A DNA stretch of 64,000 nt from Rhizorhabdus dicambivorans (GCF_002355275.1 NZ_CP023449.1:3698001-3762000); one strand, 5' to 3'; shown: positions 8,825-17,377, counted from the stretch's first letter. The notes: a model not told the origin generated them from the letters alone. Translations and numbers: made by a program.

Positions 8825-8899
8825 TGGCTGGGGCGCCAGGATTCGAACCTGGGAATGGCGGCACCAAAAGCCGCTGCCTTACCACTTGGCGACGCCCCA
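8825..8899 (-). tRNA. tRNA-Gln (anticodon TTG)
   Basis: Read on the minus strand this gives a 75-nt cloverleaf including an encoded CCA (8825-8827). The acceptor stem is TGGGGCG/CGCCCCA, starting with U1 as tRNA-Gln usually does. The anticodon arm is GCGGC-TTTTGGT-GCCGC, giving anticodon TTG, and the T arm has GGTTCGAATCC. A candidate -10 box (TATAAG on the minus strand, + positions 8920-8925) lies about 20 bases upstream. Confidence 0.97.
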
Positions 8900-9014
8900 G
8901 CATCGCACGGCGAAGCGGCCTTATAGGCATGATCGTGGCAATGGGAAGCCCCCACTCGCAGGATCGGCTCGAAGATCGGTTTTACTGGGCCGCCCAACGG
9001 CTTAAGGATGGCGC

Positions 9015-10013
9015 ATGGCGATTCTGGTCACCGGCGCCGCCGGCTTCATCGGCATGCATGTCTCGCTTCGCCTGCTCGCACGCGGCGAATGCGTGATCGG
9101 AATCGACAATCTCAACGACTATTATTCGGTTCAGCTCAAGCAGGACCGTATCGCGGCGGTAGAGGCGGCGGGCGGGGACCGATATCGCTTCCTGCGCTGT
9201 GACTTCGCCGATCATGCGGCGCTGGACGCCGCGCTGGCGGGCGAGGATTTCGACCGGATCGTCCATCTCGGCGCGCAGGCCGGCGTCCGCTACTCGATCG
9301 AGAACCCGCGCGCCTATGCGCAGAGCAACCTCGTCGGCCATCTCAACATGCTGGAGCTGGCGCGCCGGCGCGGGACGGCGCACATGGTCTACGCCTCCTC
9401 CTCCTCGGTCTATGGCGGCAATGACGCCCTGCCCTTCCGAGTGGAGGACCGGGTCGATCATCCGCTGTCGCTCTATGCCGCGACCAAGAAGGCCGACGAG
9501 TTGATGAGCGAGACCTACGCCCATCTCTACCGGCTGCCGCAGACGGGGCTGCGCTTCTTTACCGTCTACGGCCCCTGGGGCCGGCCCGACATGGCGCTGT
9601 GGCTGTTCACTGACGCGATCCTGGCGGGACGGCCGATCTCGGTATTCAACGGCGGTGAGATGCGGCGCGACTTCACCTATATCGACGATATCGTGACCGG
9701 GGTGGTCGCGGCGCTCGACCGTGCCCCCACCGACGATGGCAGCGAGAAGGCGGGCGGCAGCCACGGCCCCCACGCCCTCTATAATATCGGCAACCACCGT
9801 TCCGAGGAATTGACCCGGCTGATCGCGCTGATCGAGCAGGCCTGCGGCCGCGAGGCGATCCGCGAGATGAAGCCGATGCAGCCCGGCGACGTACGCGAAA
9901 CCTTCGCCGAAATCGGCGCGATCGAGCGCGACCTGGGCTTCCACCCGACGACGAGCATCGACGAGGGCGTGCCCTGCTTCGTAACTTGGTATCGTGATTA
10001 TCATGGGGTTTGA
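9015..10013 (+). CDS. NAD-dependent sugar-nucleotide epimerase, UDP-glucuronate 4-epimerase type
   Basis: A 332-residue extended short-chain dehydrogenase. The NAD-binding motif GAAGFIG is at residues 7-13, followed by the DNLNDYY segment characteristic of UDP-glucuronate 4-epimerases (CapI/WbnF/LpsL type). The active-site serines lie in YASSSSVYG (about 126-134) and the YxxxK is Tyr154/Lys158. The late GPWGRPDMALW and FNGGEMRRDFTYIDDI are also typical of this subgroup. The product would supply UDP-galacturonate for surface polysaccharide, but no other polysaccharide genes adjoin it apart from a WecG-type transferase 1.3 kb away. RBS AAGGATG precedes the ATG. Confidence 0.9.
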   Translation: MAILVTGAAGFIGMHVSLRLLARGECVIGIDNLNDYYSVQLKQDRIAAVEAAGGDRYRFLRCDFADHAALDAALAGEDFDRIVHLGAQAGVRYSIENPRAYAQSNLVGHLNMLELARRRGTAHMVYASSSSVYGGNDALPFRVEDRVDHPLSLYAATKKADELMSETYAHLYRLPQTGLRFFTVYGPWGRPDMALWLFTDAILAGRPISVFNGGEMRRDFTYIDDIVTGVVAALDRAPTDDGSEKAGGSHGPHALYNIGNHRSEELTRLIALIEQACGREAIREMKPMQPGDVRETFAEIGAIERDLGFHPTTSIDEGVPCFVTWYRDYHGV

Positions 10014-10017
10014 AACT

Positions 10018-10371
10018 ATGCGCCGTTCGCTGATCGCCGGGCTGATCCTGCTGGCGCTTCCCGCCTGCGGGAAGGAGGAGGCCACGGCGCCCGAGCCCGC
10101 CGAGGGCGGCGGCCCGCAGATCGCCACCAGCCTCGAGGATTATGCACTGCCGACCGACAAGTCAGACCAGATTACTGCGATCGACGCGGCGACGGGCGAC
10201 GGCGCGGGCATGCCCCGTGACGGCGGCGCGGTGGTGCGCACTGCGAAACCCGACGCGCGCCCGGCCGTTGAGCCGTCGGCGGAGAATGCGACGGCTCCGG
10301 TCGCGGCACCGCCGCCGCTGGTCATGCCGCCGCCCGTGACCCAGCCTGCCCCGCCGCCCGCCGGCAACTGA
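10018..10371 (+). CDS. Small lipoprotein, low complexity
   Basis: A 117-residue protein with a lipoprotein signal: MRRSLIAGLILLALPAC with lipobox LPAC (Cys17). The mature part is low-complexity, rich in Ala, Pro, Glu and Gly, and ends in a proline-rich tail. ATG 10018 is preferred over GTG 9994 because it places the signal peptide at the N-terminus. It follows the epimerase by 4 bases and so is probably cotranscribed with it. I do not recognise a conserved domain; an outer-membrane anchored, structurally simple protein is all that can be supported. Confidence 0.7.
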   Translation: MRRSLIAGLILLALPACGKEEATAPEPAEGGGPQIATSLEDYALPTDKSDQITAIDAATGDGAGMPRDGGAVVRTAKPDARPAVEPSAENATAPVAAPPPLVMPPPVTQPAPPPAGN

Positions 10372-10392
10372 CGACCAGAAAGGGCTCTGACG

Positions 10393-11277
10393 ATGAACGA
10401 CGACGATCTGAAGGCCCGCGCGATCGCGCTGTACGACCGCTTCACCCATAGCGCGCAGGACCGGCGCGCTTTCATGGCCGACATGACGAGGCTCGCCGGC
10501 AGCGCCGCCGCCGCGCAGATGCTGGTCGCCTCGATCGCCGCCGATCCCGCCGCCGCCGCGATCATCGCCGAGGACGACAAGCGGCTGACCGCGAAGATGG
10601 TCCACTGGCCGGGGGCCGATGGCCGCAAGCTGTTCGGCTATATGGCGATCCCCCGGAAGCACGCGAAGAAGCCGGCGGCGGTGCTGGTCATCCACGAGAA
10701 CAGGGGCCTCCAACCCTATACCAGGGATGTCGCGCGGCGGCTGGCGGTGGAGGGCTTCGTGGGTGTGGCGCTCGACTTCCTGGCCCCGGCCGGTGGCACC
10801 CCGCCCAATGACGAGGATGCAGCGCGCAAGCTGATCGGGGCGCTGGATCTAGGCGCGGCGACCGCCGACGGCGTCGCCACGATCGACTGGCTGGCAGCCA
10901 ACCGGCTGCTGAGCGGCAAGGTCGGCGCTGTCGGTTTCTGCTGGGGCGGCGCGATGGCAAACCGGCTGGCGGTCGCCGCCGGGCCGAAGCTGCAGGCTGC
11001 CGTCGCCTTCTACGGCCCTCCCCCGCCCCCGTCCGAGGCGGGGAAGGTGAAAGCCGCGCTGATGCTCCACTATGCCGGCAGCGACGATCGCGTGAACGCC
11101 GGCGCAGGCCCGTGGGTCACGGCGCTCCAGTCCGCCCATGCCGATGTCCGCCGCTATGACTATCCCGGCACCCAGCACGCCTTCCACAACGACACGTCGG
11201 CGGCGCGCTACGACGCGGCGGCGGCGGCGCTGGCCTGGGATCGCACGATCGCCTTCTTCCGGGCGAAGCTGGCATAA
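10393..11277 (+). CDS. Dienelactone hydrolase family protein
   Basis: A 294-residue alpha/beta-hydrolase. Residues 1-60 are a helical leader, then the DLH core runs from about 68. The nucleophile is Cys183 in GAVGFCWGG, with Asp231/232 in GSDDRVN and His262 in TQHAFHND completing the triad. The conserved ENRGL near residue 102 and YDYPGTQHAF support the family. DLH-family enzymes hydrolyse dienelactones or other activated esters; with no chlorocatechol genes around, the real substrate is unknown. The extra N-terminal helical region is also seen in carboxymethylenebutenolidase-like proteins of Proteobacteria. RBS AAAGGGC precedes the ATG. Confidence 0.9.
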   Translation: MNDDDLKARAIALYDRFTHSAQDRRAFMADMTRLAGSAAAAQMLVASIAADPAAAAIIAEDDKRLTAKMVHWPGADGRKLFGYMAIPRKHAKKPAAVLVIHENRGLQPYTRDVARRLAVEGFVGVALDFLAPAGGTPPNDEDAARKLIGALDLGAATADGVATIDWLAANRLLSGKVGAVGFCWGGAMANRLAVAAGPKLQAAVAFYGPPPPPSEAGKVKAALMLHYAGSDDRVNAGAGPWVTALQSAHADVRRYDYPGTQHAFHNDTSAARYDAAAAALAWDRTIAFFRAKLA

Positions 11278-11289
11278 GGATCGAGCGGA

Positions 11290-12045
11290 TCAGTGCCCAC
11301 CCGGCCTGTCGGCAGAGGATGTTTTCCCAAACCGCCAGGCCAGCAGGAAGATGCGCGGCCCGTCGACCAGATAGCGTCGCCACAGCCGGCGGGGATTGAC
11401 CAGCAGACGGTGAAGCCATTCGAGCGCAAACCGCCGCATCCAGCGCGGTGCGCGGCTCTCACGGCCGGCGATATAGTCGATGGAGGCGCCAACGCACAGG
11501 CCAGTGCCCCGCGCGCCTGCCATCCCGTGCATCTCGGCGGCGATCATTTCCTGCTGCGGCGAGCCGACCGCGATCAGGGTGAAACGCGCGGCGGCCTCCA
11601 CCGCGAACCGCGCCGCGCGGGTGCGCGCACCGGCATCGCCGCGCAAGCCCATCGGCGGGATGTGCTGGACGAAAACGGCCTCCGGCCGCATGGCCTGTAG
11701 CAGATCGACGTCGCCGGCCTCCCCGCCGATCAGGCAGACCCGGTCGCCGGGCTCGATCACATCGCGCAGCAGCCGATGGATGATATCGCTTCCCGGGACG
11801 ACCGGCAGGGCGATCCCCTGCAGGGAAGCGAGCAGCGACAGGACCCGGCTGTCGCACAGCCGCCACGCCGCCAGCAGGTAGGCGCGCGCCTCGGGCGCGT
11901 CGTCATCCAGTTCCGACAGGCGGACGACATGATCGACATTGGGGGTGACGAGATAGGCGAACGCCATGTCGGCGCGGCGGCCGCGCAGCAGCGCCGTTGC
12001 CGCCTCCTCGTCGATCTGCTCGAAGCTCAGGCCCAGATAATCCAT
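11290..12045 (-). CDS. WecG/TagA/CpsF-family glycosyltransferase
   Basis: A 251-residue protein of the WecG/TagA/CpsF family (GT26), which adds a sugar to a lipid-linked precursor of surface polysaccharide. It shows the family pattern of VTPNVDHVVRL near the start (usually TxNxxH), a DSRV..L region, VCLIGGEAGD, and FTLIAVGSPQQEMIAAE with the catalytic-region GxPxQE, then CVGASIDYIAGRESRAPRWM close to the end. ATG 12045 is selected because GGGGGAG lies just upstream. It stands alone, separated from the upstream Bax-inhibitor gene by a strong terminator. The C-terminal region is basic, consistent with membrane attachment. Confidence 0.9.
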   Translation of the reverse strand: MDYLGLSFEQIDEEAATALLRGRRADMAFAYLVTPNVDHVVRLSELDDDAPEARAYLLAAWRLCDSRVLSLLASLQGIALPVVPGSDIIHRLLRDVIEPGDRVCLIGGEAGDVDLLQAMRPEAVFVQHIPPMGLRGDAGARTRAARFAVEAAARFTLIAVGSPQQEMIAAEMHGMAGARGTGLCVGASIDYIAGRESRAPRWMRRFALEWLHRLLVNPRRLWRRYLVDGPRIFLLAWRFGKTSSADRPGGH

Positions 12046-12082
12046 CGGCTCCCCCGTGCCCCGAGCATATCCTGCGGGCGGC

Positions 12083-12115
12083 AAAGAAAAAGGCCCGGCG
12101 TTTCCGCCGGGCCTT
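12083..12115 (-). terminator. Rho-independent terminator of the Bax-inhibitor gene
   Basis: On the minus strand AAGGCCCGGCG, GAAA, CGCCGGGCCTT (12115-12090) forms an 11-bp perfect stem with a GAAA tetraloop, followed by TTTTCTTT. It sits 23 bases after the stop of the Bax-inhibitor gene and before the WecG gene start, so it separates two transcription units. Confidence 0.88.
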
Positions 12116-12137
12116 CGATCTTTCCCTTCGCTTCGGA

Positions 12138-12866
12138 TCAGCGGCGATCGCCGAGGAACTGCAGCAGGAAGGTGAACATGTTGATGAAGTCGAGATAGAG
12201 GGTGAGCGCACCCATCACCACCGACTTGCCGGCGAAATCGGTGCCGGCGACATAGGCGTACATGCTCTTCAGCTTCTGCGTGTCATAGGCGGTGAGGCCC
12301 GCGAACAGCAGCACGCCGATCGCGCTGATCGCCAGCTGCAGGCCCGACGACTGGAGCCAGATGTTCAGCAGCGACGCGATGAGCAGGCCGACCACGCCCA
12401 TGATCAGGAAGGTGCCGAAGCCCGACAGGTCCTTCTTGGTGGTGTAGCCCCACAGGCTGAGCGAGGCGAAGGCCGCCGCGGTCGCGAAGAAGGTCGTCGC
12501 GATCGAGGTGCCCGTGTAGATCAGGAAGATCGACGACAGCGACAGGCCCATCGCCACGGCGAAGGCCCAGAACAGCGCCTGGGCGGCGGTGGTCGACAGG
12601 CGGTTGATGCCGAAGCTCAGCACCATCACGAAGGCCAGCGGCGCGAGCATGATCACCCAGCGCAGCGGCGTGACCAGCACCTGCTCGGCCATGCCGGAGC
12701 TGGCGAAGCCCAGCGCGACGATGCCCGTCAGCAGCACACCCGACGCCATGTAATTGTAGATCGAGAGCATGTAGGACCGCAGGCCCGCGTCGAAGACTGC
12801 GTCGGCCACACCCGCCCTTGTCGCGGCAGGCGCGGCATTCACTCGGGGGTCAGACCAGTTTGCCAT
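12138..12866 (-). CDS. Bax inhibitor-1/YccA family membrane protein
   Basis: A 242-residue inner-membrane protein with seven predicted TM helices from about residue 28 to the C-terminus, preceded by a short polar N-terminus. Family landmarks include LRSYMLSIYNYMASG at the first helix, LWGYTTKKDLSG between helices and the late GALTLYLDFINMFTFLLQFLG that ends the family. ATG 12866 has GGAGAG upstream; the longer frame to 12959 lacks these signals. Relatives (YccA, YbhL) modulate FtsH or act as calcium-leak channels, which is known for a few members only. Confidence 0.92.
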   Translation of the reverse strand: MANWSDPRVNAAPAATRAGVADAVFDAGLRSYMLSIYNYMASGVLLTGIVALGFASSGMAEQVLVTPLRWVIMLAPLAFVMVLSFGINRLSTTAAQALFWAFAVAMGLSLSSIFLIYTGTSIATTFFATAAAFASLSLWGYTTKKDLSGFGTFLIMGVVGLLIASLLNIWLQSSGLQLAISAIGVLLFAGLTAYDTQKLKSMYAYVAGTDFAGKSVVMGALTLYLDFINMFTFLLQFLGDRR

Positions 12867-13010
12867 GATGTTGATACTCTCCAATAATAGCGGGGACAGG
12901 CCCGCCCGATCCCCAATATCGGCCGAACCCGGCATATTTTCAAGCGTATCACGGCGCAAACCCGGTTGAAGGGGCTTGCGTTACCGTCACACGGGGCATC
13001 ATCTGCGCGA

Positions 13011-13544
13011 ATGCATCGTCTGTTCGTCGCCCTTCGCCCGCCGCCGCCCATGCGCGCGGCGCTGCTCGCCCTGAGGGATGACATAGCCGAGGCGCGGTGG
13101 CAGGACGAGGATCTGCTCCACCTCACCCTGCGCTTCATCGGCGAGGTCGACCGCCATCTGGCCGAGGATATCGCGGCGGCGCTGGGCTCGGTATCGCACC
13201 CCCCTTTCGATCTCAGGCTCGATCGCATCGGCTGCTTCGACCGGCGCGGCAGGATCGACAATATCTGGGCAGGGGTGGCACCGCAGGAGCCCGTCCGGTC
13301 GCTCCACGCCGCCGTCACCTCGGCACTGACCCGCGCCGGCATCAAGCCGGAAGAACGGGCCTTCATGCCCCATATCACCCTCGCCCGCTTCACGCGTGGG
13401 CCGACGTCGTCCGACGCGCTGCCCATCGACCGGATGTGGCCGGCGCCGGTCGAGGCGCGCTTCGATCATTTCCTGCTGTACGAAAGCGAGTTGGGGGCGA
13501 CGGGGCCGACCTATTCGGCGGTGGCGCGTTATCGGTTGGACTGA
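13011..13544 (+). CDS. thpR: RNA 2',3'-cyclic phosphodiesterase (2H family)
   Basis: A 177-residue 2H phosphoesterase. The start MHRLFVALRPP is typical, and the two catalytic HxTL motifs are HLTL at residues 37-40 and HITL near residue 119. Known members (E. coli ThpR/LigT) hydrolyse 2',3'-cyclic phosphate ends of RNA and can also catalyse the reverse 2'-5' ligation in vitro. Its 3' end overlaps that of the convergent phosphatase gene by 16 bases. ATG 13011 aligns with the family start; the frame upstream to 12966 adds a non-conserved leader. Confidence 0.9.
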   Translation: MHRLFVALRPPPPMRAALLALRDDIAEARWQDEDLLHLTLRFIGEVDRHLAEDIAAALGSVSHPPFDLRLDRIGCFDRRGRIDNIWAGVAPQEPVRSLHAAVTSALTRAGIKPEERAFMPHITLARFTRGPTSSDALPIDRMWPAPVEARFDHFLLYESELGATGPTYSAVARYRLD

Positions 13545-14014
13545 CCACGCAAAGCCGCGATCAGGCCGCCCACCCCCGACATGATATCATTCCAGGCGGT
13601 CTCGAACCCGGCATCCTCGCCGAAATAGGGGTCCGCGACATCCTCCCCCTCCCGGCCCGGCGCATGATCGAGCAGCAGGGAGAGCACCGCGCCGCCGGAT
13701 GGGGGCGCGAGCCGACGCAGGTCGCGAAGGTTGTTGCGGTCGAGCGCGACGAGACGATCGAAGCGGTGGAAATCCTCCGCCTTCAGCTGCCGCGCACGCA
13801 GGCCGCCGATGTCGAGACCATGGCGCGCGGCGGTGGCGATCGCGCGGGGATCGGGCGGCCGCCCGACATGCCAGTCCCCGGTTCCCGCCGAATCCACCTC
13901 GATCGCGATGCCGGCCAGTTCGGCCATGTGGCGCATCGCACCCTCGGCCAGCGGCGAACGGCAGATATTGCCGAGGCAGACGAACAGCAGCCGCGGCGGC
14001 GCGCCTTCGGTCAT
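13529..14014 (-). CDS. Low-molecular-weight protein-tyrosine phosphatase
   Basis: A 161-residue LMW-PTP. The P-loop CLGNICRS is at residues 13-20, with nucleophile Cys13 and Arg19, and the general acid lies in DPYFGED near residue 127. Possible roles are dephosphorylation of a tyrosine kinase for exopolysaccharide or of arsenate; the motif does not separate these, and no BY-kinase or ars gene adjoins it. The start overlaps the sodC stop by 4 bases (ATGA), so the two genes are probably translationally coupled. Confidence 0.92.
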   Translation of the reverse strand: MTEGAPPRLLFVCLGNICRSPLAEGAMRHMAELAGIAIEVDSAGTGDWHVGRPPDPRAIATAARHGLDIGGLRARQLKAEDFHRFDRLVALDRNNLRDLRRLAPPSGGAVLSLLLDHAPGREGEDVADPYFGEDAGFETAWNDIMSGVGGLIAALRGQSNR

Positions 14015-14553
14015 TCGGCCTTCAGCACACCGCAGGCGAGCCGGCCACCGGCATTGCCGGTCGGATCGGTCTTGTAGTCGTCGGCAGCGGCATGGATCAC
14101 GATGGCGGCGCCATCTGCATCGAACAGCGGCGCCTCTCCGCCCTTCAGCATGGCGTCCTTCACGATCGCCTTCAGTTCGCCGGTGCCGTCCGCGCCCACG
14201 GTCATATTGGGCATGTCACCCATATGCGCGCCCGCCGGATTGTCATGGCCATGCTGCTTGTGGGCCGGGTTCCAGTGGCCGCCCGCGCTGGTGAAATCGG
14301 GCCCGGTGCAGGTGCCGATGGTGTGGATGTGGACGGCGTGGACGCCGACCGGCAGCCCCACGGCCTTCACGTTGACATGGATCCCGTCCTTGCCCTGGCT
14401 GAGCATCGCCTTGCCCTTGGTCTGGCCCTGGCCGTCGATGATGTCGGCGGTGGCGGGATGGTGGCCGCCATGCGCCCAGGCGGCGGCCGGCGCGGCCAGC
14501 GCGGCCGACAGCGACATGAGCAGCGCTAAATGCGGAAGATGGGATCGGGACAT
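14011..14553 (-). CDS. sodC: Periplasmic Cu/Zn superoxide dismutase
   Basis: A 180-residue exported enzyme that converts superoxide to hydrogen peroxide and oxygen in the periplasm. A signal peptide covers about residues 1-27 and is followed by a His-rich AHGGHH. The copper histidines fall in VHAVHIHTIGTC, metal-bridging and zinc residues in GGHWNP-x-HKQHG, the conserved AHMGDMPNM, and the C-terminal block contains IVIHAAADDYKTDPTGNAGGRLACG with the second cysteine of the intramolecular disulfide. It is the first gene of a two-gene unit with the LMW phosphatase. Confidence 0.95.
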   Translation of the reverse strand: MSRSHLPHLALLMSLSAALAAPAAAWAHGGHHPATADIIDGQGQTKGKAMLSQGKDGIHVNVKAVGLPVGVHAVHIHTIGTCTGPDFTSAGGHWNPAHKQHGHDNPAGAHMGDMPNMTVGADGTGELKAIVKDAMLKGGEAPLFDADGAAIVIHAAADDYKTDPTGNAGGRLACGVLKAE

Positions 14554-14628
14554 GGTCGTCTCCTCGGTGATTGGCCGCCCCCGGCGACGCCATCATGCCG
14601 CATCGGCCACGGGCGATAAAGGCCTGAA

Positions 14629-14662
14629 GACAAAGAAAAAGGGCCGGCCCGAAGGCCGACCC
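14629..14662 (-). terminator. Rho-independent terminator of ompA
   Basis: Read on the minus strand: GGGTCGGCC, TTCG, GGCCGGCCC (14662-14641), a 9-bp stem with one G-U wobble and a stable UUCG tetraloop, followed by TTTTTCTTTG. It lies 42 bases after the OmpA-family stop codon. Confidence 0.88.
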
Positions 14663-14703
14663 CAATTCTTTGGCCATCATCGGAAACCCGATGATGAAGC
14701 CGC

Positions 14704-15828
14704 TTACATGCCGGCGCCGAAGGTGATTTCGACGCGACGGTTCTGCGGCTCGCGGACACCATCGGCGGTGTCGACCAGCGGACGGCTTTCGCCGAAGGCT
14801 TCGGTCGCGATCGCCGAGTCAGGCACGCCCTTGCCGGCCAGATAGGCCTTAACGGCATCGGCGCGACGCTGCGACAGACCAACGTTATACTGGTCGCCAC
14901 CCGACTTGTCGGCGTGGCCGGCAAGCTGGACGCGGGCCTGGCCGGTCGTGGCATAGGCATTCGCGGCGTTGTCGAGGATCGACGCGGCTTCCGCCGTGAT
15001 GTCCGACTTATCCCAGTCGAAGAACACGATGAACGGACCCGGAGTCTCGACCACCGGCGGAGGCGGCGGCGGAGGCGGCGGGGGCGGAGGAGGCGGCGGC
15101 GGGGGCGGCGGCGGAGGCGGCGGAGCAGCCGGCTCACCGAAGTTGTAGACGAGGCTCAGCAGAACGCTGTGCGAACGCCAGTCACCCTTATATTCCGCGC
15201 CGGCGCGGTCGAAGACCTTGACCTTGTCGACGTTGAAGTAACGATACTTCACACCGACATCGACATTGGTCGACACCGGATAGCGGACGCCAGCGATCGC
15301 CTGCCAGGCGAACTTGGAGTCGCTGTCGTTCAGGAAGTCGTCCGTCGACACATTGTAGCCGCTGTACTTGACGCGGGCGATACCGCCGCCGGCGCCGATA
15401 TAGGCACCGAAGCCGTCATCGCCGCCGAAGTCGAGCAGAGCGTTCATCATGAAGCTCAGCGCGCTGTTCTTGCCCGAGGCATCCTGATAGGTGCCGGCGG
15501 GCGCACCTGCGCCACCGATGTTCGCGGGCGTCCGGGCTGCGGTGGTCGAGAAGCTGTCGACGCGAGCGCGGCGATAGCCCACTTCACCTTCGACGCGGAC
15601 CATGCCGAAGTCGTAACCGACGATGCCGTCTACGTCGAAGCCGGTCGAAGTATCGGCAGTGGCACGGCCACCACCCGGCGCGAGCGTCGAAGTGCCCACG
15701 TCAAACTTCATGTCCTCGATCATCATGCCGCCGCCTTCGACGCCGACATACCAAGCATTGTCACGAGCAAAGGCCGGCGCAGCGAGCGCGGTAGATGCTA
15801 GCGCTGCCAAGATGGCAAGCTTGCGCAT
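14704..15828 (-). CDS. OmpA-family outer-membrane protein with poly-proline linker
   Basis: A 374-residue outer-membrane protein. A signal peptide (about 1-21, ending APAFA) leads into an 8-stranded OmpA-like barrel (about 24-225, YVGVEGGGMM through SLVYNFG). A linker of 23 consecutive prolines follows, then a C-terminal peptidoglycan-binding OmpA domain (about 260-374) with FFDWDKSDIT, LAGHADKSGG and LSQRRADAVKAYL, ending PQNRRVEITFG. The Asp and Arg used to bind diaminopimelate are present in these blocks. ATG 15828 has GGGGAATG upstream. It is a single-gene unit with its own terminator. It probably is one of the most expressed genes here, judging by the strong signals. Confidence 0.95.
   Translation of the reverse strand: MRKLAILAALASTALAAPAFARDNAWYVGVEGGGMMIEDMKFDVGTSTLAPGGGRATADTSTGFDVDGIVGYDFGMVRVEGEVGYRRARVDSFSTTAARTPANIGGAGAPAGTYQDASGKNSALSFMMNALLDFGGDDGFGAYIGAGGGIARVKYSGYNVSTDDFLNDSDSKFAWQAIAGVRYPVSTNVDVGVKYRYFNVDKVKVFDRAGAEYKGDWRSHSVLLSLVYNFGEPAAPPPPPPPPPPPPPPPPPPPPPPPVVETPGPFIVFFDWDKSDITAEAASILDNAANAYATTGQARVQLAGHADKSGGDQYNVGLSQRRADAVKAYLAGKGVPDSAIATEAFGESRPLVDTADGVREPQNRRVEITFGAGM
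15055..15123 (-). repeat. 23-codon poly-proline tract inside ompA
   Basis: Twenty-three successive proline codons (CCG, CCT, CCC mixed) occupy this stretch on the minus strand. It is the hinge between the membrane barrel and the peptidoglycan-binding domain. The near-identical GGC/GGA triplets make it prone to slippage, and long proline runs require EF-P for translation (established knowledge). Confidence 0.95.
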
Positions 15829-15848
15829 ATCATTCCCCTTTCCAACAG

Positions 15849-15862
15849 GTTCCAAATGGAAC
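15849..15862. promoter_or_regulatory. Palindrome in the ompA leader
   Basis: GTTCCA-AA-TGGAAC is a perfect inverted repeat 20 bases upstream of the ompA start. It may be an operator or a small leader hairpin close to the ribosome binding site. The remaining upstream gap to 16055 holds no gene that I can see. Confidence 0.35.
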
Positions 15863-16055
15863 TGTGTTCACCTAAACCAATCACCCGGACACGCGCAAGC
15901 GCATCCGTTTCTGCAGTGTACCGACTTGGCAACGCTTTCCATTCCGGTGCCGCATCGGTTTACCCAGACAGCCGCTAAACGACCGTTTCATGAAAGGGTT
16001 GCCTGCGCTGGAAAAAATTTCACGAGTGTTCCGACCTGTGGCTTTTCAGCAACAG

Positions 16056-16670
16056 TCAGCGCTTTCCGTCAGCGTCATCGGCGAGCGGGATCAGCACCTC
16101 GTTCGGCAGCGCCGTACCCGGCTTCAGCGGCGAGTTGTAATAGCCATGCTCGGGGCCGCCGGCAGCGACTCTGCCCCGTGCCTTGATCCAGCGCCGAAGC
16201 TCGGCGGTGCGCGCGGAGAACAGCCGGTCGCTCGGCTTGCCGGGCACCGATATCACGGCCACCTCGCGCGCCGGGATTTCGGCGATGGCGATCCCCTCCC
16301 CCGGCGGTTCCAGGCTTTCGCGGGCGATGCCCTGCGGGATCAGGAAGCGGACCCGCCAGCCACCGTCGCCGAACGGTTCGGCCAGCACCGGCATGGTGAT
16401 CGGAATCTCCTCCCCCTCGCGTCCCTCGCCGAACATATAGTCGGCCAGCACGCCGAAGCCGTTGCCGAGCGCCCGGTCCCGCGACCCGTATTGCACGGTT
16501 TCGACCACCAGCAGCGCGGGATAGCGGCGGATCTCGAACCCGCCCTCGCTGGCCAGCGTCTCATGGAGCGGCGCGCGGGCGGCGCGCTGCTTGAAGTAGA
16601 TATAGGCCGCCCCGGCGGCGGCGGCGGTGGCCACGCCCGCCAATATCCTGCCCCAGCCGATCTTCGCCAT
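16056..16670 (-). CDS. SOUL-family heme-binding protein
   Basis: A 204-residue protein with an N-terminal membrane anchor (about residues 5-25, GRILAGVATAAAAGAAYIYF) and a SOUL domain behind it. Family marks are FEIRRYPALLVVET near residue 45, the ITMPVLAEP block (usually iaMTaPV), and the C-terminal KPGTALPNEVLIPL. Eukaryotic SOUL proteins bind heme; bacterial members are mostly uncharacterised, so heme binding here is inferred. ATG 16670 is chosen over an upstream TTG-type extension. It lies downstream of a divergent promoter region shared with an XRE-type regulator. Confidence 0.88.
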   Translation of the reverse strand: MAKIGWGRILAGVATAAAAGAAYIYFKQRAARAPLHETLASEGGFEIRRYPALLVVETVQYGSRDRALGNGFGVLADYMFGEGREGEEIPITMPVLAEPFGDGGWRVRFLIPQGIARESLEPPGEGIAIAEIPAREVAVISVPGKPSDRLFSARTAELRRWIKARGRVAAGGPEHGYYNSPLKPGTALPNEVLIPLADDADGKR

Positions 16671-16810
16671 TACTGCTCCACTTCCTGTCGCGCCCATAGG
16701 CCGGACAACGGCGAAATGCCAGAATCTTCCCGGTTCCGGACCGCCTGTACCGCGGCCGCCGGGCGGGCTATGAAACGCTGCTGGCGAGACCGGTTGGTGG
16801 GAAGGGGCAA

Positions 16811-17377
16811 ATGAAGACCTGCATCCGCGACGTGCGGCACGCCATGGGCATGACGCTGCAGGACGTGGCCGATCGCTGCACGCCGCCGACCACCGCCCAG
16901 ACCATCGGCCGGCTCGAAACCGGCACCCGCACCGTCTCGATCGCCTGGCTCAACCGGATATCGGCCGCGCTTGGGGTCGAGGCGACCGATCTGCTGCGGG
17001 TTCCGAAACGGGCCGGGCCGGAGGTCGACATCCTGCTCGGCCCCGAGGGCGCCGCCATTCCGCGCCAGCCGAGGCACGCCGCCCCGCCCCGCCCCGCCCA
17101 GGACGGGCTGACCATGCTGGTCGAGTTCAGCGTGGGGGAATATCGGCAGGGCGACATGGTTTCGCTGGAAAAGCTGGAGCGCAAATCCTTCGGCCGGGCG
17201 CTCAACCGCGACGTGCTGGTGCCGCGCCACGGCGGCCGCCTCGCCTTCGGCCGGCTGATCGATCGCGATGCCAACCGACTGCAGATCCAGCCTCCGGCCC
17301 AGGGTTCGCGCCAGCAGGTGATCGTCGATCCGCCGTGGATCGCGATGGCGGTCCAGTTGCTGCGCCCGCTGGGCTAG
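16811..17377 (+). CDS. XRE-type regulator with S24-like C-terminal half
   Basis: A 188-residue protein with a helix-turn-helix at about residues 4-62 (MTLQDVADRCTPP, IGRLETGTRTVSIAWLNRISAALGV), as in CI/XRE repressors. Residues about 105-185 resemble the beta-rich effector domain of LexA/CI proteins (GDMVSLEKL, GRALNRDVLVPR, FGRLIDRD), but I do not see a convincing Ser/Lys self-cleavage dyad. It may therefore be a non-cleavable regulator. Its operator is not known. It precedes the PLP-enzyme gene by 123 bases on the same strand. Confidence 0.78.
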   Translation: MKTCIRDVRHAMGMTLQDVADRCTPPTTAQTIGRLETGTRTVSIAWLNRISAALGVEATDLLRVPKRAGPEVDILLGPEGAAIPRQPRHAAPPRPAQDGLTMLVEFSVGEYRQGDMVSLEKLERKSFGRALNRDVLVPRHGGRLAFGRLIDRDANRLQIQPPAQGSRQQVIVDPPWIAMAVQLLRPLG

